Shown piece by piece: positions 18,079 through 26,247 of a stretch of DNA of 38,803 nt. Both the position numbers and the translations under genes were made by a program. A model generated the notes under the pieces. The model had not been told where the DNA came from, did no database searches, and saw only the letters and a program-made list of their open reading frames with translations. Positions within the stretch are counted from its first letter, which is position 1, and every line of letters starts with the position of its first letter. The stretch comes from an uncultured Alphaproteobacteria bacterium (GTDB lineage Bacteria; Pseudomonadota; Alphaproteobacteria; Methylaequorales; Methylaequoraceae): positions 1-38,803 of the forward strand of contig CACAXP010000010.1 of the NCBI GenBank assembly GCA_902536485.1, in the 5' to 3' direction.

Positions 18079-18684
18079 CTATTTTTTTACTTCTGGTCCC
18101 ATGGATACTACAACCATTGCAGGCCTTAGAAGTCTATCTCCAATTTTAAAACCTTTCTGCATCTCCTCTACAATCGTTCCGTCTACTTTTTCATTATGAA
18201 CCTTTGAAACTGCTTGATGAATTTCAGGATTAAATTTTTGGTTAATTGAATCAAACTTTATAACTCCGTGCTTTTCTAAAGAATCAATAAGTTCCTTCTC
18301 TACGGCTTTAATTCCAATTATAAGGTTTTTAATGATATTATTGTCCAAACCACTAGCCTCTGTATTAGGAATCGATTCTAATGCACGCTGTAAGTTATCA
18401 GCAACATTTAATAATGAATATGAAAGATTTTTGATTGCATATTTGGAGTTATCTTCAATTTCCTTATCATGTCTTTTTCTAAGATTATCGTTTTCAGCAA
18501 GTGACCTAAGAAGTTTATTCTCGGCATCTTTTAGTTTTGTCTTCAGCTCATCCACCAAAGAATCTTGGTTATTTTTGACTTTTTTTTGGGTATTTTTATC
18601 TGATAACTTTTTTTCTTTTACTAAGTTTTCTTGTTTTTTTAAATTCAAACTTTCTTTCTTTTCATTTTTACTTTGCTCATTCAT
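18079..18684 (-). CDS. grpE: Nucleotide exchange factor GrpE
   Basis: GrpE releases ADP from DnaK. The 201-residue protein has a Lys/Glu-rich N-terminal extension, a long coiled coil (about 45-110, with LLRSLAENDNLRKRHDKEIED) and the C-terminal beta domain with KFDSINQKFNPEIHQAV and GFKIGDRLLRPAMVVVS. GAGGAGA 8 bases upstream supports the start, and this ribosome site begins 3 bases beyond the hrcA stop, so hrcA and grpE are coupled. Confidence 0.95.
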   Translation of the reverse strand: MNEQSKNEKKESLNLKKQENLVKEKKLSDKNTQKKVKNNQDSLVDELKTKLKDAENKLLRSLAENDNLRKRHDKEIEDNSKYAIKNLSYSLLNVADNLQRALESIPNTEASGLDNNIIKNLIIGIKAVEKELIDSLEKHGVIKFDSINQKFNPEIHQAVSKVHNEKVDGTIVEEMQKGFKIGDRLLRPAMVVVSMGPEVKK

Positions 18685-18698
18685 TACGGTCTCCTCAT

Positions 18699-19799
18699 CT
18701 AAGTAATTTGAAACTTTTTACCAATCACATTAGCTGTATAGTCCACTACTGGAATTATTTTAGCGTAGTTTAATCTCATAGGTCCAATAACACCAATTGC
18801 ACCGATAATCTCTTTTTCTTTATTTTTGAAAGGGCTTATTATAGTTGTGCAACCAGTTAAACCAAACAAATTATTCTCAGAGCCAATAAAAATTTGGAGA
18901 CCCCGAGCTTCATTCGTCTCATCAATAATACCCATCAAGTTCTTTTTGTTTTCCAATTTTTCTATTAATTCTCTTGTATCTTCAAGTTGATCAATAGCAT
19001 GAACATCATCTAATAATTTTGAGGTTCCTGTCACAATTAATTTAGTTTTTTTACTCGCATCATCCCAGCAGGCTATTCCGTCATCAATTAATTTTTGTGC
19101 TAACTTATCTATTCTGATTTTATCATTCTTAATCTCTTCATTAATCATTTTTTTACTTTGAGTCAAAGTTCTACCCTTGATAATTGAGTTTAAATAATTG
19201 GTTGTTTCAGTTAGCAGAGAGCCTGGTAATCCTTTAGGTAGCGAGATAATTCTATTTTCAATGATTCCATCGTCAGTAATTAAAATCACGAGTGCCTTAT
19301 CTTTACTAACCGGAACAAATTCAATGTGTTTAAGCGATCCATTTAATTTTGGGGCTATAACAATTCCAGCACAATCTAGTAAACCTGATAGCATTGAAAC
19401 GGCATCACTGCATATTTGGTCAGGGTTCGCTGAGTTTTGGCTAATCGTCTCTTGTATTTCTTTACTTTGTAAAGAGGTAATCTTTTTAACTTGAAGCAAA
19501 CCGTCAACAAAGAACCTCAAACCTAGATCTGTAGGAATTCTCCCTGCCGATGAATGATTTGATTTTAATAGGCCCGCTTCTTGAAGGTCAAACATAACGT
19601 TTCTAATTGATGCTGGGGAGAGCTTCTCTCCTAATTTTATAGATAACTTTCGAGAACCAACTGGCTTTCCATCCTTTAAAAAATCATCAACAATAAGCTT
19701 AAATATTTTTTGTGATCTCTCATTTAATTCAAGAATCTTAGAAGTTTTTTTTTGGAAGGTTAAAATGTTAGAGAATTTTAGATTGTCTTTTTTTCTCAT
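18699..19799 (-). CDS. hrcA: Heat-inducible transcription repressor HrcA
   Basis: HrcA represses chaperone genes by binding CIRCE elements. The winged-helix domain near the N-terminus carries LNERSQKIFKLIVDDFLKDG, VGSRKLSIKLGEKLSPASIRNVM and GLLKSNHSSAGRIPTD; the C-terminal part has the usual IGVIGPMRLNYAKIIPVVDYTA. ATG at 19799 gives 366 residues; a longer frame to 19859 would run into rph and is unlikely. A 12-bp direct repeat surrounds the start. No canonical CIRCE site was found in the window. Confidence 0.93.
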   Translation of the reverse strand: MRKKDNLKFSNILTFQKKTSKILELNERSQKIFKLIVDDFLKDGKPVGSRKLSIKLGEKLSPASIRNVMFDLQEAGLLKSNHSSAGRIPTDLGLRFFVDGLLQVKKITSLQSKEIQETISQNSANPDQICSDAVSMLSGLLDCAGIVIAPKLNGSLKHIEFVPVSKDKALVILITDDGIIENRIISLPKGLPGSLLTETTNYLNSIIKGRTLTQSKKMINEEIKNDKIRIDKLAQKLIDDGIACWDDASKKTKLIVTGTSKLLDDVHAIDQLEDTRELIEKLENKKNLMGIIDETNEARGLQIFIGSENNLFGLTGCTTIISPFKNKEKEIIGAIGVIGPMRLNYAKIIPVVDYTANVIGKKFQIT

Positions 19800-19827
19800 A
19801 ATGTTTATTAGTTTATCATAATGTTTA
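19796..19827. repeat. Direct repeat TCATAATGTTTA in the hrcA-rph divergent region
   Basis: Two identical copies of TCATAATGTTTA lie at 19796-19807 and 19816-19827, offset by 20 bases, about two helical turns. The first overlaps the hrcA start codon. The whole gap between the divergent hrcA and rph genes is only 46 bases, so the repeat occupies most of the shared control region. Confidence 0.6.
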
Positions 19828-19845
19828 CTACAAATATATTTAACA

Positions 19846-20565
19846 ATGAGAAATTTCAATAGAAAAAATAATCAAATTAGACCAATTTCAATAAAAAAAA
19901 ACTTCAACATTAATGCTGATGGCTCATGTTTTATATGCCTTGGTAATACAAAAGTCATTTGTACGGCTACATTTGAAACAGATGTACCCCCATGGCTAAA
20001 AAATAAACAGTCTGGTTGGTTAACAGCCGAATATGGAATGTTACCAACATCAACGGATTCAAGAAACCGAAGAGAAGCAAAACAAGGGAAACAAACTGGT
20101 AGAACTGTTGAAATTCAGAGATTAATAGGCCGTTCACTAAGGACAGTTTTGGACCTTAAGTCTTTTCCAACAGGACAGTTTATTATTGATTGTGATGTCA
20201 TACAAGCTGACGGAGGTACAAGGACAGCAAGTGTTACTGGAGCATATGTAGCATTAGCACTAGCAGTTAAAAAACTTTTGAAAAAAGGCATCCTTACGAA
20301 AAATCCACTAAAAGATTCTCTTGCGGCAATTTCTTGCGGCGTTGTTAATGGCAATACTTTAGTTGATCTTGACTATACAGAGGACTCAATGGCGGATGTC
20401 GATGCTAATTTTGTTTTTACAAAAAAAATGGGAGTTTCAGAAGTTCAAATTTCTGGTGAAAAAACAACTTTTAATTTAAAAGCAGTGAGTCAAATGCTTA
20501 AATTAAGTTTAGAGTCTACAAAAGAAATTTTTCGCTTGCAGGAAAAAATAATAGGAAAAATTTGA
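19846..20565 (+). CDS. rph: Ribonuclease PH
   Basis: A phosphate-dependent 3'-5' exoribonuclease that trims tRNA 3' ends. The 239-residue length is typical. Conserved features include GNTKVICTATFE, GWLTAEYGMLPTST, the Arg-rich phosphate-binding part SRNRREAKQGKQTGRTVEIQRLIGRSLR and DCDVIQADGGTRTASVTGAYVAL. The end overlaps the rdgB start, as in many alphaproteobacteria. Confidence 0.96.
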   Translation: MRNFNRKNNQIRPISIKKNFNINADGSCFICLGNTKVICTATFETDVPPWLKNKQSGWLTAEYGMLPTSTDSRNRREAKQGKQTGRTVEIQRLIGRSLRTVLDLKSFPTGQFIIDCDVIQADGGTRTASVTGAYVALALAVKKLLKKGILTKNPLKDSLAAISCGVVNGNTLVDLDYTEDSMADVDANFVFTKKMGVSEVQISGEKTTFNLKAVSQMLKLSLESTKEIFRLQEKIIGKI

Positions 20566-21161
20566 AAAAATTGAAACTAAACAACAGAACTGTCGTTCTC
20601 GCCTCGCATAATACTGGTAAAATTGCGGAGTTCGAAGCTTTGTTCTTAAAATATAATGTTAATATTCAAACAATATCAACGCTCGGAATTGAAGAAATTG
20701 ACGAAACAGGAAATACATTTGAAGAAAATGCTGTAATAAAAGTTAAAACTGTTCCAGATGGCTCCATCGGTCTATCGGACGATTCAGGTCTCTGTATTAA
20801 AAGTTTAAACCATGCACCAGGTATTTATTCTGCTAGATATGCTAAAAAACTTGGTGGATGGTCAAAAGCTATGAAAGAATTATATTTTAAGGCTAAAAAA
20901 AAAAATGGTTTTTCTGCTACATTTCACTGTGTTTTAGCACTAAAGTCAGAAAATTCGGAGATCAGTATTTTTAAAGGAGAAGTAAACGGAAAAATAGTAT
21001 GGCCTCCAAGAGGAGAGAATGGTTTTGGGTATGACCCCTTTTTTATTCCTTGGAATTCGAAAAAGACCTTTGGTGAAATGCTCCATAAAAAAAAAATTCT
21101 ATTAGATCATAGGTTTGAAGCCTTTAAAAAAATGGCTAAATTTCATTTAACCGACAGCTAA
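20562..21161 (+). CDS. rdgB: Non-canonical purine NTP pyrophosphatase (RdgB/HAM1)
   Basis: Hydrolyses ITP, dITP and XTP to keep damaged purines out of nucleic acids. Signature segments are VLASHNTGKIAEF at the N-terminus, IGLSDDSGLCI with the metal-binding acidic pair, and GENGFGYDPFFIP. The start is TTG at 20562, overlapping the rph TGA as TTGA; no ATG is available before the conserved region. It is 199 residues, normal for the family, and its last 26 bases overlap the convergent lipoprotein gene. Confidence 0.93.
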   Translation: MKKLKLNNRTVVLASHNTGKIAEFEALFLKYNVNIQTISTLGIEEIDETGNTFEENAVIKVKTVPDGSIGLSDDSGLCIKSLNHAPGIYSARYAKKLGGWSKAMKELYFKAKKKNGFSATFHCVLALKSENSEISIFKGEVNGKIVWPPRGENGFGYDPFFIPWNSKKTFGEMLHKKKILLDHRFEAFKKMAKFHLTDS

Positions 21162-23205
21162 AAACATTTTTTGTTTTTCCTGACTTATTTTTCTTGATAA
21201 ATGTTTCTCTTTTAACATAACCGGACTTAAGAAGGCTATTCGTGTATTCTCCAAAAAAAACTTTATCCTCTGGATAGGTATCATAAAATTTAGAATCATT
21301 AACTAAATCAATTAGATCAAAAAGATGAAAGCTTACGGAGGAGGGTTCTCTGGAGAAAACATCTTTATAGTTTTTTACGAAAGAAGATTCTTTGGATTTT
21401 AAATTACTTACAAAATATGTATTCTCGAAGACTTTATCTTTTTTATTGGTATCCTCCCACAAACCTGTTCCGTAAATAAAGGTGTTGTTGGCGTTGATAT
21501 CATAAAAAGCTAAGTGGGATAAAATTTCTGTTAGTTTATCACCATCTGAAGCGATTATAACAGAATCATAGGGAACACCCAGAGTAAGTTGTCTCTCAAG
21601 CTTTTTTAGCTCATTTTTTCTTTCAAATTTTGTTAAAGACTTGTCATTTTCAATAAATTTTCTTTTTTCTTTTAAAGCAAGTTTTCTGCTTTCAAAGTTA
21701 CTTATCGCCATAATTTCTTTGTTCAAATTTTGCTCTGGATATACTATAAAGAATGATAATTCAAACTTATTTAATGCGTTAGATTTGTAAATTCTTTCTT
21801 CCAAGCTTTTTTTAACAACCTCCCCATATTTATCATTGTGATGTATCAAAAGAATCTTTTTTAGCTCTTTACTTTCAATATCATCTAAAATACAAGAAAT
21901 CTGGTCATTTGGGTTTTGCCCAGAGACAATTACGTTTCTAGAAATATTTTCTAGATCAGGAGACAAACTAAAAAACTTTACTTTCGAATCTCCTACAAAA
22001 GCATTCTTGACTGCCAATGTTTCGTATGAAAAAACTGGTCCAATGAATGTATCAACATTATCTTTTTTACCTTTTTTTGCTGCCTCTACAGCCCCATAAG
22101 AGGTGCCTTTTGTATCATATATTTTGAATACTATATCTTTAGGGTTTGACACTAGACTATATCTAAAGGTGTTTAAAACTAAGTTTCCTGCCGCCCTTTT
22201 TTCACCTGTCAGAGGAAGCAAAAGACCAATCAAATTATTGGATCTCTTTTTCTTTTTATAAGCAGACTTTCTTGTATCCAAAAATGCTAAATCATTTATT
22301 TTGTCTACATTATCTGTTTCAGCAGGGGAACCAAATTCATTCGTTTTTTCCTCTTCGTTTTTATTCAATGAATCTTGTATTGACATAATTTTTGTTTTAT
22401 CTTGAGTTTGTTTATCAGTATCAATAACTTCTTCTATTTTTATTTCTTTTAAACTGCTAATGACATCTGGCTCGGTAATAACATTTTCTTTTTTAGAATC
22501 GTCTGTCTTTTCATATTTATCATCCTTTGGTCTATCTAATTCTAAATTTCCTTGTTCTAAGGTTTTATCAAATTTCTCTTTTTGTTCTTCACTATCATTA
22601 TGTTTTTCTCCAGAAATCTTTACTTGTTTGGTCATAGATTCCTCTTTGATTGTTTCACCTTGAAGTTTTTGATCTTCTGAATCAAAAAATTTTGTAAAAA
22701 AATCTAGGATTCTTTTTTCATCTTTAGATTTTTCTTGTTTAAAAATTTCAGTCTGATCTTTTCTCAAATTCTTATCGACTTTTTTATCATTAGAAGCAAC
22801 TACTTGTTTTTGAGTAAAATCAATTTTCTTATTTTCTATTTCTGATTTTTTTAATTCTTCCTCATCAGATTTAAAGAAATCTGAGAAAAAGTCTAAAATT
22901 CTTTTTTCGTCTTTAACTTTTTGAGCTGAGGAAATATTCTCATTAGATTCTTTAATTGGGTATTGTTTTTCAACAGTCAGTTCTGACTCAGTCAGTACAA
23001 GGTCTTGTTCTGGTTCCTCAGCAAATTCTTCATTAGGTTCATCTTCTGTAAGATGTTTTTCAGGAGTTTGTGCTTGTTCTTCTGTACTTAAGCCTTCATC
23101 TAAAACAGACTTTTTTTCACCAGTGGTTGTCAATTGACAGCTACTTAGAAAAATCGTTACAAGTAAAATAAAAATACTGTGGTCTCTTAAAACTTTGATT
23201 GTCAT
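21136..23205 (-). CDS. LpoA/LppC-like penicillin-binding-protein activator lipoprotein with long repeat-bearing N-terminus
   Basis: A lipoprotein signal ends at LSSC (Cys23). From about residue 325 there is a periplasmic-binding-protein type I fold: NLIGLLLPLTGEKRAAGNLVLNTF, VFKIYDTKGTSYGAVEAA, DTFIGPVFSYETLAVKN and an SVSFHLFDLIDLV segment near the end, as in LpoA/LppC proteins that stimulate peptidoglycan synthases. Between them lie about 300 low-complexity residues rich in Glu, Lys and Asp, with a duplicated block K-D-E-K-R-I-L-D-F-F at 98 and 161. At 689 residues it is far longer than usual alphaproteobacterial members. The linker may span the periplasm. Activator function is inferred. 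Confidence 0.75.
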   Translation of the reverse strand: MTIKVLRDHSIFILLVTIFLSSCQLTTTGEKKSVLDEGLSTEEQAQTPEKHLTEDEPNEEFAEEPEQDLVLTESELTVEKQYPIKESNENISSAQKVKDEKRILDFFSDFFKSDEEELKKSEIENKKIDFTQKQVVASNDKKVDKNLRKDQTEIFKQEKSKDEKRILDFFTKFFDSEDQKLQGETIKEESMTKQVKISGEKHNDSEEQKEKFDKTLEQGNLELDRPKDDKYEKTDDSKKENVITEPDVISSLKEIKIEEVIDTDKQTQDKTKIMSIQDSLNKNEEEKTNEFGSPAETDNVDKINDLAFLDTRKSAYKKKKRSNNLIGLLLPLTGEKRAAGNLVLNTFRYSLVSNPKDIVFKIYDTKGTSYGAVEAAKKGKKDNVDTFIGPVFSYETLAVKNAFVGDSKVKFFSLSPDLENISRNVIVSGQNPNDQISCILDDIESKELKKILLIHHNDKYGEVVKKSLEERIYKSNALNKFELSFFIVYPEQNLNKEIMAISNFESRKLALKEKRKFIENDKSLTKFERKNELKKLERQLTLGVPYDSVIIASDGDKLTEILSHLAFYDINANNTFIYGTGLWEDTNKKDKVFENTYFVSNLKSKESSFVKNYKDVFSREPSSVSFHLFDLIDLVNDSKFYDTYPEDKVFFGEYTNSLLKSGYVKRETFIKKNKSGKTKNVFSCRLNEI

Positions 23206-23221
23206 AGTATATAATTATTTT

Positions 23222-23821
23222 GTGTTTCGTTTACTAGTTTCAAATTTTTTAATTATCATTTTTATATATAAATCTTCCTTTGGCAATGCAAATCAAGAAA
23301 GGGTTTTAAATTTTTTGCAAAATTTTGATACTTTAAACGCCGAATTCATTCAAATTAATAACGACGGAGAAATTCTTTCTGGAAAAATTTTGATTACACG
23401 TCCTGGAAAAACAAGGATTGAATATAATGAAATTCCTCTTTTATTAATTAGTGACGGTAAAAGGTTTGCTTCAATTAATAATAAAATTAAATCCATAACC
23501 TTTTATAATCTGGCTGATGTCCCAGTAAGTCTTTTCCTTTATAAAAATTTTGAAAAAAAAGATATTGAAATAATTGGACTATACGAAAAGGAAAATCAAA
23601 TTAAAATTAGAATTCGTCACAAAAAAAGAAATGATGAAAGTTTTTTAGAAATAGTTTTTGAAAAAAACCCTTTCCTTATGAAAAAATGGACAATTTTTCA
23701 AAACGCCACTAATAAAATTGAGGTCCTTCTCAACACCTTAGTAGTCAATGAGAAAAATTTTGTCTCAAGCTTTGATATTGATAAAGAGGACCCTCGACCT
23801 AAAGTTTTTCGAAATAACTAG
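23222..23821 (+). CDS. lolA: LolA-like outer-membrane lipoprotein carrier protein
   Basis: LolA ferries lipoproteins across the periplasm from LolCDE to the outer membrane. The product has an N-terminal signal peptide (FRLLVSNFLIIIFIYKSSFGNA) and the family pattern: NFDTLNAEFIQIN, GEILSGKILITRPGKTRIEYNE, LLISDGKR and a C-terminal beta-rich half. I prefer GTG at 23222 (199 residues); TTG at 23195 would overlap the divergent lipoprotein gene. The last 4 bases overlap the convergent regulator gene. Confidence 0.85.
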   Translation: MFRLLVSNFLIIIFIYKSSFGNANQERVLNFLQNFDTLNAEFIQINNDGEILSGKILITRPGKTRIEYNEIPLLLISDGKRFASINNKIKSITFYNLADVPVSLFLYKNFEKKDIEIIGLYEKENQIKIRIRHKKRNDESFLEIVFEKNPFLMKKWTIFQNATNKIEVLLNTLVVNEKNFVSSFDIDKEDPRPKVFRNN

Positions 23822-24480
23822 TTTTTTATCAAAAAATATTTTTTTTCCTTTAAAACTAAAAGTTTAGGGTTGTTAGGGTTAACTTCAATTTTTTTCCTTA
23901 ATCTATAAATTAATGATTCTAACGTGTGTGTATCAAGCAGTTTATTATGTCCCCAAACTTTTGATAATAACTCCTTTTTGGTAGAACCTTTTACATTTTC
24001 TGATAAAAATTTTAAAAACCTCCCTTCTAAATCTGTTAATTTTATTTTTTTATTTGTTTTATTGAAGATTAATTGATTTTTTTTCAGATTTAAATGAAAG
24101 TATTTTAATCTTACAACATTACTTAGATTTTGACTTTTCTCACTAATTTTATAGAGTTGATTAACTAGTTCCTTAAATACGATTGGAGGTTTTAAGAACA
24201 GAACATCTTCAATATCAATTTTTAGATTTTCGTTATGTATTATAAAAACACTGCAATTCCTTACTGTATGTTGTAAAAATTTTTTTATGTTTCCAAGTTT
24301 TTTTTTTGAATCAATATCAATCAATAAAATTTTGTTGGAGATAAGTTTATCAAGTTTATGAAGTTTATGAAAATCATTAACTTTTTTAATTTCTAAACCC
24401 TCATCTTCTAAAAGCACAATTAATTCTTCCAAAAAATAATTTTTATTGAATATGGCTATAATCTTTTTTTTGTTTAACAT
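23818..24480 (-). CDS. OmpR-family regulator with a degenerate receiver domain
   Basis: The 220-residue protein has a C-terminal winged-helix domain (LTDLEGRFLKFLSENVKGSTKKELLSKVWG and the recognition helix THTLESLIYRLRKKIE). The N-terminal half resembles a receiver: Asp55 in LLIDID and the Lys-Pro in FLKPPI are kept, but the usual acidic pair that binds magnesium is replaced by Asn12 and Lys13. It may therefore work without phosphorylation. It lies beside lolA and an L,D-transpeptidase, an alphaproteobacterial neighbourhood, and may control envelope genes. Confidence 0.8.
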   Translation of the reverse strand: MLNKKKIIAIFNKNYFLEELIVLLEDEGLEIKKVNDFHKLHKLDKLISNKILLIDIDSKKKLGNIKKFLQHTVRNCSVFIIHNENLKIDIEDVLFLKPPIVFKELVNQLYKISEKSQNLSNVVRLKYFHLNLKKNQLIFNKTNKKIKLTDLEGRFLKFLSENVKGSTKKELLSKVWGHNKLLDTHTLESLIYRLRKKIEVNPNNPKLLVLKEKKYFLIKN

Positions 24481-24488
24481 ATTCTTGA

Positions 24489-24998
24489 ATGAATTTGTTT
24501 ATAAAAAGGTCTCATAGAAAAAACATAGCATATGTTTATCATGAAAAAAAAAAATTTGTTTGCTTTATCGGTAAGAACGGAATTGGTTCAAAAAAGAGAG
24601 AGGGAGATCTAATAACTCCAAGAGGTAAGTTTAAATTAAAAAAAGTTTTTTATAAAAAAAAGGAACTAAATAGTATAAAAACTAGAATTCCTAAAACTGA
24701 AATAAAGAAAAATTTTGCTTGGTGTACAGATTCAAATAATAAAAGGTATAATTCCCTAGTAAGTAAACCAATAGGTTGTGAGTATGAAGACATGTTTCGT
24801 AAAGATAGTCTTTATGACATTTTAATCGTATTGGATTTCAACTACACCTCACCAATAAAGTACAAAGGAAGCGCCATATTTATTCATTGCTCAGAAAATA
24901 AAACAAAATTTACAGAGGGCTGCATAGCTATGGCTAAAAAAGACTTACTAGAATTAATTCCTCATATCACTGCATCATCTAGTCTTATTATATACTAA
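24489..24998 (+). CDS. L,D-transpeptidase (YkuD-domain) family protein
   Basis: YkuD enzymes make or edit 3-3 peptidoglycan cross-links or attach proteins to the wall. The active-site pattern is visible: His133 in FIHC and the nucleophile Cys145 in TEGCIAM, with the upstream GDLITPRGKFKL segment typical of the family. It has 169 residues and no signal peptide, which is common in this subgroup but leaves its export unclear. It is divergent from the regulator gene 8 bases away; its last 4 bases overlap yggS. Confidence 0.85.
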   Translation: MNLFIKRSHRKNIAYVYHEKKKFVCFIGKNGIGSKKREGDLITPRGKFKLKKVFYKKKELNSIKTRIPKTEIKKNFAWCTDSNNKRYNSLVSKPIGCEYEDMFRKDSLYDILIVLDFNYTSPIKYKGSAIFIHCSENKTKFTEGCIAMAKKDLLELIPHITASSSLIIY

Positions 24999-25654
24999 CT
25001 TCTATTCCCAAAAATAGCTGAACCGACTCTCAGATAAGTTGCCCCAAATTGAATGGCTTTTGCAAAGTCGTTTGACATTCCCATGCTTGCATGTTGGAGC
25101 TTGAGTTTCTCTTTCAAATTAGAAAGTAAATTAAAATAATAGGATGGTTCTCCATCAATTGGAGGAATACACATTAATCCAGTTACTCTCAAATCCATAT
25201 CATTAATACACCACTTAACAAAAGTATCAACCTCCGAAACCTTTAAACCATTTTTTTGTGGTTCATCACCAATGTTAACCTGGACAAAAAAATTCGTCTC
25301 TTTATCATTTAAATTATCTTTTATTTTTTTTACGATTTTTTCTCTGTCGATAGTTTGAATTACATCAAAAACCTCTAGCGCTTCCTTCACTTTATTAGAT
25401 TGAAGTGGTCCAATTAAATGAAGTTCAATTTTTTTATTTCTTTTTTTTAAATCTATCCATTTTTGCGTTGCTTCTTGAACCTTGTTTTCTCCAAAAATAT
25501 GTTGTCCTTGGTCAATTACTAATTGTATTTTATCTTCTGAAAAGGTTTTTGAAACTGCAATCAATTTTGGGTTCTGACTCGTTGCTGAAAATTCTTTATT
25601 ATATCTTTTAATTTGAATCAAAATTCTTTTATAATTTTTAATAATTTCAGTCAT
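24995..25654 (-). CDS. PLP homeostasis protein YggS/PROSC family
   Basis: A pyridoxal-phosphate-binding barrel protein that keeps vitamin B6 and amino-acid pools in balance and has no known enzyme activity. PLP-site features are PKLIAVSKTF (the Lys binds PLP), HIFGENKVQEA, ELHLIGPLQSNK, LMCIPP, and the C-terminal SMGMSNDFAKAIQFGATYLRVGSAIFG. ATG at 25654 gives 219 residues; the longer in-frame extension to 25801 is not part of the family. The start codon overlaps that of the divergent thiE-like gene. Confidence 0.93.
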   Translation of the reverse strand: MTEIIKNYKRILIQIKRYNKEFSATSQNPKLIAVSKTFSEDKIQLVIDQGQHIFGENKVQEATQKWIDLKKRNKKIELHLIGPLQSNKVKEALEVFDVIQTIDREKIVKKIKDNLNDKETNFFVQVNIGDEPQKNGLKVSEVDTFVKWCINDMDLRVTGLMCIPPIDGEPSYYFNLLSNLKEKLKLQHASMGMSNDFAKAIQFGATYLRVGSAIFGNRS

Positions 25655-26246
25655 GGAAAATCGGTTACGATATAAATTAAAAAAAATTAATATCCCAGAA
25701 GAATGGTTTTTTTGCAATCCTTTTAAAAACTTCAATGAAAAAATACTTAATAATCTAACCTCTAAAACTGGCGTAATCTTTTTTTTTGACCTCCCCCCCA
25801 AAAAAAACGAATTCTTAAAAAATATCGAGCCATTAGTTCAAATTTGTAGAAAAAACCGTATTATTTTTATTATACAAAGCTCTTTTTTCTGGGCTAGCAA
25901 ATATAAGGCAGACGGGATATTAATTGATTTTAAAAATAAATTTTTTAGTAATATGATAAATTTTAATTTAATAAAAGATACGTTTCTACTGGCAGTAAAA
26001 ATTCATAACTACCAAGAGGCCCAAAAATTTGCAAAAGGCATAGATATTGTTTTCATTTCAAATGTCTTTAGAACAAAAACCCATCCCGAAAGAAATGAGC
26101 TTGGAACAAAAAAACTTTTTAAACTTTGTATATTCTTAAAAAACAAATTGAATTTTGCGTTAGGGGGTGTTAACAGAACAAATATAAGACGCCTTAAAAA
26201 TAAAAACCTAAAGGGTTTTGGTGCAATTTCTTGCTTTAGAGAATAA
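25653..26246 (+). CDS. ThiE/TenI-like barrel protein, probably catalytically altered
   Basis: The C-terminal part follows thiamine-phosphate synthase/Ten[37 protein letters not shown], then ALGGVN and a final FGAISCF. The N-terminal half is divergent: the QLR-x-K substrate motif and the N-D pair of the central barrel are replaced (FFFDLPPKK and FIIQSSFFW), and the GPVFPT loop reads SNVFRT. The protein may not make thiamine phosphate. It precedes leuS by 1 base, a known alphaproteobacterial position for a thiE-like gene. Confidence 0.7.
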   Translation: MENRLRYKLKKINIPEEWFFCNPFKNFNEKILNNLTSKTGVIFFFDLPPKKNEFLKNIEPLVQICRKNRIIFIIQSSFFWASKYKADGILIDFKNKFFSNMINFNLIKDTFLLAVKIHNYQEAQKFAKGIDIVFISNVFRTKTHPERNELGTKKLFKLCIFLKNKLNFALGGVNRTNIRRLKNKNLKGFGAISCFRE

Positions 26247-26247
26247 A

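Noticed and set aside
17963..18199. Plus-strand reading frame in the dnaK-grpE gap
   Set aside because: It overlaps grpE on the opposite strand, has no ribosome site and its sequence resembles no protein pattern; treated as a shadow frame.
25655..25801. Longer yggS N-terminus
   Set aside because: The extension of 49 residues is antisense to the thiE-like gene and is not found in the family.
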